Origin: a virus | Strand: one strand, 5' to 3' | Virus record (IMG/VR): IMGVR_UViG_3300013132_004405 | Location: 1 to 27,157 of that record | Length of the DNA stretch: 27,157 bases | In this document: piece by piece, positions 24,120 to 27,157 of the stretch | Numbering within the stretch: the first letter of the stretch is position 1 | Layout: the number at the start of each line of letters is the position of its first letter | Notes under the pieces: model-generated | The model's input: the letters and a program-made list of their open reading frames with translations, nothing else | The model's database searches: none | What the model was told of the DNA's origin: nothing | Translations under genes and position numbers: made by a program

Positions 24120-24621
24120 TCGCAAGCAATTTCTTTGCTTCAGCCTCAGCGTCAAACTTCTCAGAAACTTGCGCACCGGGAGCACCAGCCAAAACAGCCC
24201 GCAACTGATTTTGCGTGGAGTCGTGAACATCCATACGAACATTCAAATTGTTCTGCTCCATTCCCAGCAAACGAGCACGCCTGTCAATAATTGACAAAAT
24301 AGTTGACACCGCTTTGATGTCGGGCTCAACAGACACCTCGGTGCCATCATCCAACTTGACCTTTCTGTGTTGCGTTAGCGGCCACACTGCGCTCTGAAGG
24401 GCGTCCAGACGCTCCAGTTCCATCTGTAAGACCTCCGGATATGCCAAAAGCGCTTCTTGGCTCAACCTGCCCAATTGTCGCCGTATAGACGAACTGACAG
24501 CGTTGTTGGTCATGCCAAACCTTCTTGAGATTTCCGCGGTGGTGATACCCGCTTGACGCATTTTGAATATGCGTACATCCCTTTCGGCTAGGAACTCACG
24601 AGTCAAACCTTTTTCTGTCAT
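24001..24621 (-). CDS. Terminase small subunit-like DNA-binding protein
   Basis: 206 aa. Residues ~15-55 form a helix-turn-helix (AGITTAEISRRFGMTNNAV), followed by a helical stretch ELERLDALQSAVW and IDRRARLLGME. That order, HTH then E-RLD...W...RRA-LLG, is typical of small terminase-like proteins of phages that recognise packaging sites, but the same architecture occurs in other DNA-binding phage proteins. It overlaps the primase-helicase stop (ATGA), far from any recognisable large terminase, which is not in the window. The acidic Glu/Asp-rich tail is unusual. Either a terminase small subunit or a replication/regulatory DNA-binding protein. Confidence 0.6.
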   Translation of the reverse strand: MTEKGLTREFLAERDVRIFKMRQAGITTAEISRRFGMTNNAVSSSIRRQLGRLSQEALLAYPEVLQMELERLDALQSAVWPLTQHRKVKLDDGTEVSVEPDIKAVSTILSIIDRRARLLGMEQNNLNVRMDVHDSTQNQLRAVLAGAPGAQVSEKFDAEAEAKKLLAIMRDSGVIEETTVNKLLGDFPALTEGGEDDEEKNKTQSQ

Positions 24622-26372
24622 ATTTGGTCTCTCACATCAACTAATTCAAACGGAAATACTTTACCCCTTCTAAGTTTAGTCGGGAATGGTCGTTCATCTC
24701 GCGCACCACGGAAATGTCGCACATCGTAAACATATTCCCCAACAATTGTTGGGTCAGGATGTAGCGAAAGACCGAATTCCGGCCACCGCGACCAAACAGC
24801 AGACCCGAACGGACGCAAATCCCTCGTGCTCATTGACGAGCCCAAGGGCGCATGGTGCTCCAACCACAATGCACACTCGTGGTAGTCGCGAATCATGTCA
24901 AAGAACTTTGCTACCTGAACGGCAACAGCCTCTGATGTTCGCCCGCCCGGGTCTACGAATGATTTATACAAAGGTCCAACAAAAAGAAGGTCTGGTTTGA
25001 TTCTCTCCACAGCCTCCTCAATGATTGCCCTGTCTTCAGCCCTCAGTAAATCCACGCCAGCAGGCTTGATAAGTATGTGTGCGTCAACATGTTTTACATG
25101 CCCGTAACGCAGTGCCGCGTTCATGATATTCGTAGATGTTCGTCGGATAATACGCTCTGGATTTTCAAGGTCAATAGTCAGGGTGCGAATAGGTTTGATA
25201 CGAGAAAAATTAAACGGATGAAGACCCGCGGAAGCACAAATCGCTACCTGTCGCGCAAGCATGGTTTTGCCGACTCCCTCGGCTGCCACCACCATTATGC
25301 GTTCGCCTCGTTCAATCAGATTGTCAATAACCCAATCAAATTCCTCGTTTGCTGACTCACCAAGAAAATCCTGCCAATTAATGAGTCGCCCTCGGTCGTA
25401 GTCATTCTCACCTTTGATTTGATTGAGCAACATCGTCGCACGAGAAATTCGCGTATCTTCAGAAAGGTCTTGGCGCAATAAAACTTTGGTGATTTGCGAG
25501 GCTATGGACTCAAGTGAAGATGTTGCATCCGATAAAGCCTGTTCATCTGACTCTTCATTCTCTTCATCTTTTCGTTCTTCCGAACTAAGAGGCTCTGCAT
25601 CTTTGAAATCAATTAGTTCTTCAAGATTCCCCCCGTTTGCCAATAGTTCGGAAACATCTTTAAATTGTTTGGGTGGCACAAATGTGCTAACCGTGCATCC
25701 AACTTTTTGTAATCGGCGTTGTATGTCTTTCGCATGCTCCCAACCCGGTGCATCATTATCGGCGATGATGAATACTCCGCACCCACGAAGAATTTCGGTA
25801 AACGAATCTTGCCATTTGCCAGCGCCGTTTGGCGGAGTCGTTGCGCACCAGCCGAGTTTGACCAAATTGTCTGCATCTTTTTCGCCTTCAACGAGCCATA
25901 TGACTTCGTTATTTTCACGAGCCTGAATAATTTCGGGGAGACGATATAGCGTTTTGTCTATATTCTCCAACGAGTAAATCCATTTTTTGGGATTGCTTGG
26001 GTCGGGTCTGCGTTGCTTAAATGTTTTCTTTCCCCATTGGTCTACGAATCGTTGTTTTTGATAGATAACTTCGCCTTTTTCATTTCGGTAGTCATATGTC
26101 GCAACAAGAGAAAGTTTCCGCTCCTCCTTGCGTGGGGGATAAAGGTCGGTGACTTTCATGCTGAGGGATGTGCAAATTTGCACCACATCGCAACCGTTAC
26201 CACGGTGGCATGTGACGAGGACGCGACCGTCGTTTCCTTGCGCGACAGAAAGAGATGGGTTTTCGTCATCATTGCGGCACGGGCAACGCGCCTGCCAACC
26301 GGCGCCAGTTTTCTTTACACCGCTGAGTTTGTTTAAGAACGACTCAACTGTCGGAGAGGCGAGTTGCGTCAT
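24618..26372 (-). CDS. Primase-helicase: zinc finger, TOPRIM and RecA-like ATPase
   Basis: 584 aa, with three modules in order. Residues ~25-65 are a primase-type zinc ribbon, RCPCRNDDENPSLSV ... TCHRGNGC (Cys30, Cys32, Cys55, Cys61); the usual CPxH is CPC here. Residues ~160-230 are a TOPRIM-like domain with WLVEGEKDADNL and FIIADNDAPGWEHA, supplying the acidic residues for primer synthesis. Residues ~330-560 are a RecA/AAA_25-type ATPase with Walker A AAEGVGKT and Walker B PDLLFVGP. Together this resembles gp4-type primase-helicases: primes lagging-strand synthesis and may unwind the fork. An acidic linker (KDEENEESDEQ) separates the halves. It overlaps the WhiB stop (ATGA) and is read with it. 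Confidence 0.88.
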   Translation of the reverse strand: MTQLASPTVESFLNKLSGVKKTGAGWQARCPCRNDDENPSLSVAQGNDGRVLVTCHRGNGCDVVQICTSLSMKVTDLYPPRKEERKLSLVATYDYRNEKGEVIYQKQRFVDQWGKKTFKQRRPDPSNPKKWIYSLENIDKTLYRLPEIIQARENNEVIWLVEGEKDADNLVKLGWCATTPPNGAGKWQDSFTEILRGCGVFIIADNDAPGWEHAKDIQRRLQKVGCTVSTFVPPKQFKDVSELLANGGNLEELIDFKDAEPLSSEERKDEENEESDEQALSDATSSLESIASQITKVLLRQDLSEDTRISRATMLLNQIKGENDYDRGRLINWQDFLGESANEEFDWVIDNLIERGERIMVVAAEGVGKTMLARQVAICASAGLHPFNFSRIKPIRTLTIDLENPERIIRRTSTNIMNAALRYGHVKHVDAHILIKPAGVDLLRAEDRAIIEEAVERIKPDLLFVGPLYKSFVDPGGRTSEAVAVQVAKFFDMIRDYHECALWLEHHAPLGSSMSTRDLRPFGSAVWSRWPEFGLSLHPDPTIVGEYVYDVRHFRGARDERPFPTKLRRGKVFPFELVDVRDQI

Positions 26373-26848
26373 TCTGATTTAATCGTTTCATCCCTGATTA
26401 TCACATCGGATTTCACATTGGAACGCCTCTTTTTTCGGTTGGGGTTTTGTTTGTCTCGTTGTTTTGCTTTGCGTTCACGTTCTTGTCGTTTTCGTTCAGC
26501 ATCACGCCAACGACGACGGGCACGAATCGCATTTGTGGATTCCACCTCGGTACCGTTTCCCGTTTCCCACGGTTTGTAAACAATACCTAATTCCAATCTA
26601 CGATACTGTCGCTCGGTTTCCGATAATCCACCCCAAATTCCGTGCGACTCATTCTCTAAGGCATATTTGAGACATGGCTCTCTAACTTCGCATGTAGAGC
26701 AAATCTTTTTTGCTTCCTGAATTAACGCACGCATCTTGGTTGACATTGTCGGTTTTTCCACGATTGGATAAAACACAAGAACGCCGTGTTCGCGGCAGGC
26801 GCCTTTGGATGAATCGAATGGGAGATTTGCGCGGAGGCTTTTGCTCAT
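26369..26848 (-). CDS. WhiB-family [4Fe-4S] transcription regulator with basic tail
   Basis: WhiB-like protein, 159 aa. The cluster ligands are Cys18, Cys50, Cys53 and Cys59 (C-x31-C-x2-C-x5-C), followed by the GIWGG turn (70-74) and TERQYRR, which contact DNA/SigA in the family. WhiB proteins occur only in Actinobacteria and their phages, so this sets the host phylum. Phage WhiB proteins often modulate host whiB-controlled genes or superinfection. The last ~70 residues are unusually long and basic (RARRRWRDAERKRQERERKAKQR), a possible extra nucleic-acid-binding arm. ATG 26848 is chosen over an in-frame TTG at 26857 because a promoter ends 8 nt upstream. It leads a three-gene leftward operon with the primase-helicase and the terminase-like gene. 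Confidence 0.9.
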   Translation of the reverse strand: MSKSLRANLPFDSSKGACREHGVLVFYPIVEKPTMSTKMRALIQEAKKICSTCEVREPCLKYALENESHGIWGGLSETERQYRRLELGIVYKPWETGNGTEVESTNAIRARRRWRDAERKRQERERKAKQRDKQNPNRKKRRSNVKSDVIIRDETIKSE

Positions 26849-26856
26849 GGGCTCCA

Positions 26857-26886
26857 AGCATAACCATGAACCAATTCAGATGTCAA
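26857..26886 (-). promoter_or_regulatory. Promoter of the WhiB/primase operon
   Basis: On the minus strand TTGACA (26886-26881), 18-nt spacer, TATGCT (26862-26857), then 8 nt to ATG 26848. The -35 box lies in the last codons of the preceding partial gene. Confidence 0.6.
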
Positions 26887-27157
26887 CGATGTTCTGCGAT
26901 TTTTTGATTATTGTCAGCGCCTGCCCGTAGTCAAGGAATACAGTCATGTAGTTCACCGTCAAGTCCCCATTTTCGTCAACAGATGACACAATTTCTATGC
27001 TCTCCTGCGAGCATCCGAGAGCGTGTGCCAATGCTGACCGTGTTTGCGCAAGCCTTATCTCATCAACGGCAACATCATCATAGAAGTCCCACGGTTCTTC
27101 GGTAATCGGAGAAGGTACAACTGTCAGGGTGCGGAGTTCTCGCTGTTTTTCTGTGGC
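26876..27157 (-). CDS. Partial gene at right edge, unknown (3' 93 codons)
   Basis: A minus-strand frame is open from the right edge to the stop at 26876-26878 without interruption; its start lies outside the window. The visible 93 residues contain a helix (DEIRLAQTRSALAHALGC) and a beta-prone end (LTVNYMTVFLDYGQAL) and look like genuine protein. No family recognised. The 3' end contains the -35 box of the WhiB operon. Confidence 0.6.
   Translation of the reverse strand, partial: ATEKQRELRTLTVVPSPITEEPWDFYDDVAVDEIRLAQTRSALAHALGCSQESIEIVSSVDENGDLTVNYMTVFLDYGQALTIIKKSQNIVDI

Noticed and set aside
25423-25926. 167-aa plus-strand frame opposite the primase-helicase
   Set aside because: Ser-rich antisense shadow of the acidic linker and TOPRIM region; no start signal.
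1-27157. tRNA, CRISPR array, insertion sequence or integrase/attachment site
   Set aside because: No cloverleaf, spaced direct repeats, transposase or recombinase motif was recognised on either strand; a tRNA scan would be needed to exclude a degenerate tRNA.

Overview
The window looks like part of a tailed-phage genome (or a metagenomic contig of one) that infects an actinobacterium. The evidence is an HK97-fold major capsid protein, a WhiB-type regulator with the C-x31-C-x2-C-x5-C iron-sulfur pattern, a fused primase-helicase, an adenosylcobalamin-dependent ribonucleotide reductase, MazG, a DUF3846-like protein, small zinc-motif proteins of the kind common in actinophages, and many start codons 6-8 nt downstream of a -10 box (leaderless style). 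Base composition is moderate, which would fit aquatic Actinobacteria better than high-GC soil hosts; that host placement is inference. No integrase, tRNA, CRISPR array or insertion sequence was seen.

Left block (1-14.8 kb, + strand) is the head/virion region. A protein open at the left edge is followed by two giant proteins (1407 and 1320 aa), each accompanied by a ~100-aa partner, then a 375-aa Cys-pair repeat protein, the major capsid protein with a strong rho-independent terminator, and a 520-aa-class protein. The two giants share an N-terminal Cys module (44 residues identical) and basic linkers, and end in domains carrying the catalytic signature of the PI3/PI4-kinase-HipA-Fam20 kinase superfamily. 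One giant has a ~70-aa N-terminal domain that exists as a separate gene downstream. This set is the most unusual thing in the window.

Middle block (14.8-17.7 kb) holds a thermonuclease-like gene on + facing a leftward operon (dual-specificity-type phosphatase, zinc-motif protein, coiled-coil protein, conserved acidic protein). A divergent control region with two perfect inverted repeats separates this operon from small rightward genes.

Right block (17.7-27.2 kb) is metabolism and replication. Rightward: class II ribonucleotide reductase with a coupled small gene, and an unknown protein - MazG - basic protein - Fe(II)/2-oxoglutarate oxygenase operon; the oxygenase resembles the clavaminate synthase/AsnO/VioC amino-acid hydroxylases. 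Leftward: histone-like protein plus DNA methyltransferase, and WhiB - primase/helicase - terminase-small-subunit-like protein driven from a clear TTGACA/TATGCT promoter. A further leftward gene runs off the right edge.

Inferred logic: the leftward WhiB operon and the nucleotide/replication genes are probably early or middle functions, and the capsid block late. The giant kinase-like proteins sit where phage head-associated ejection proteins and fused effectors are often encoded, so they may be packaged and delivered with the DNA.
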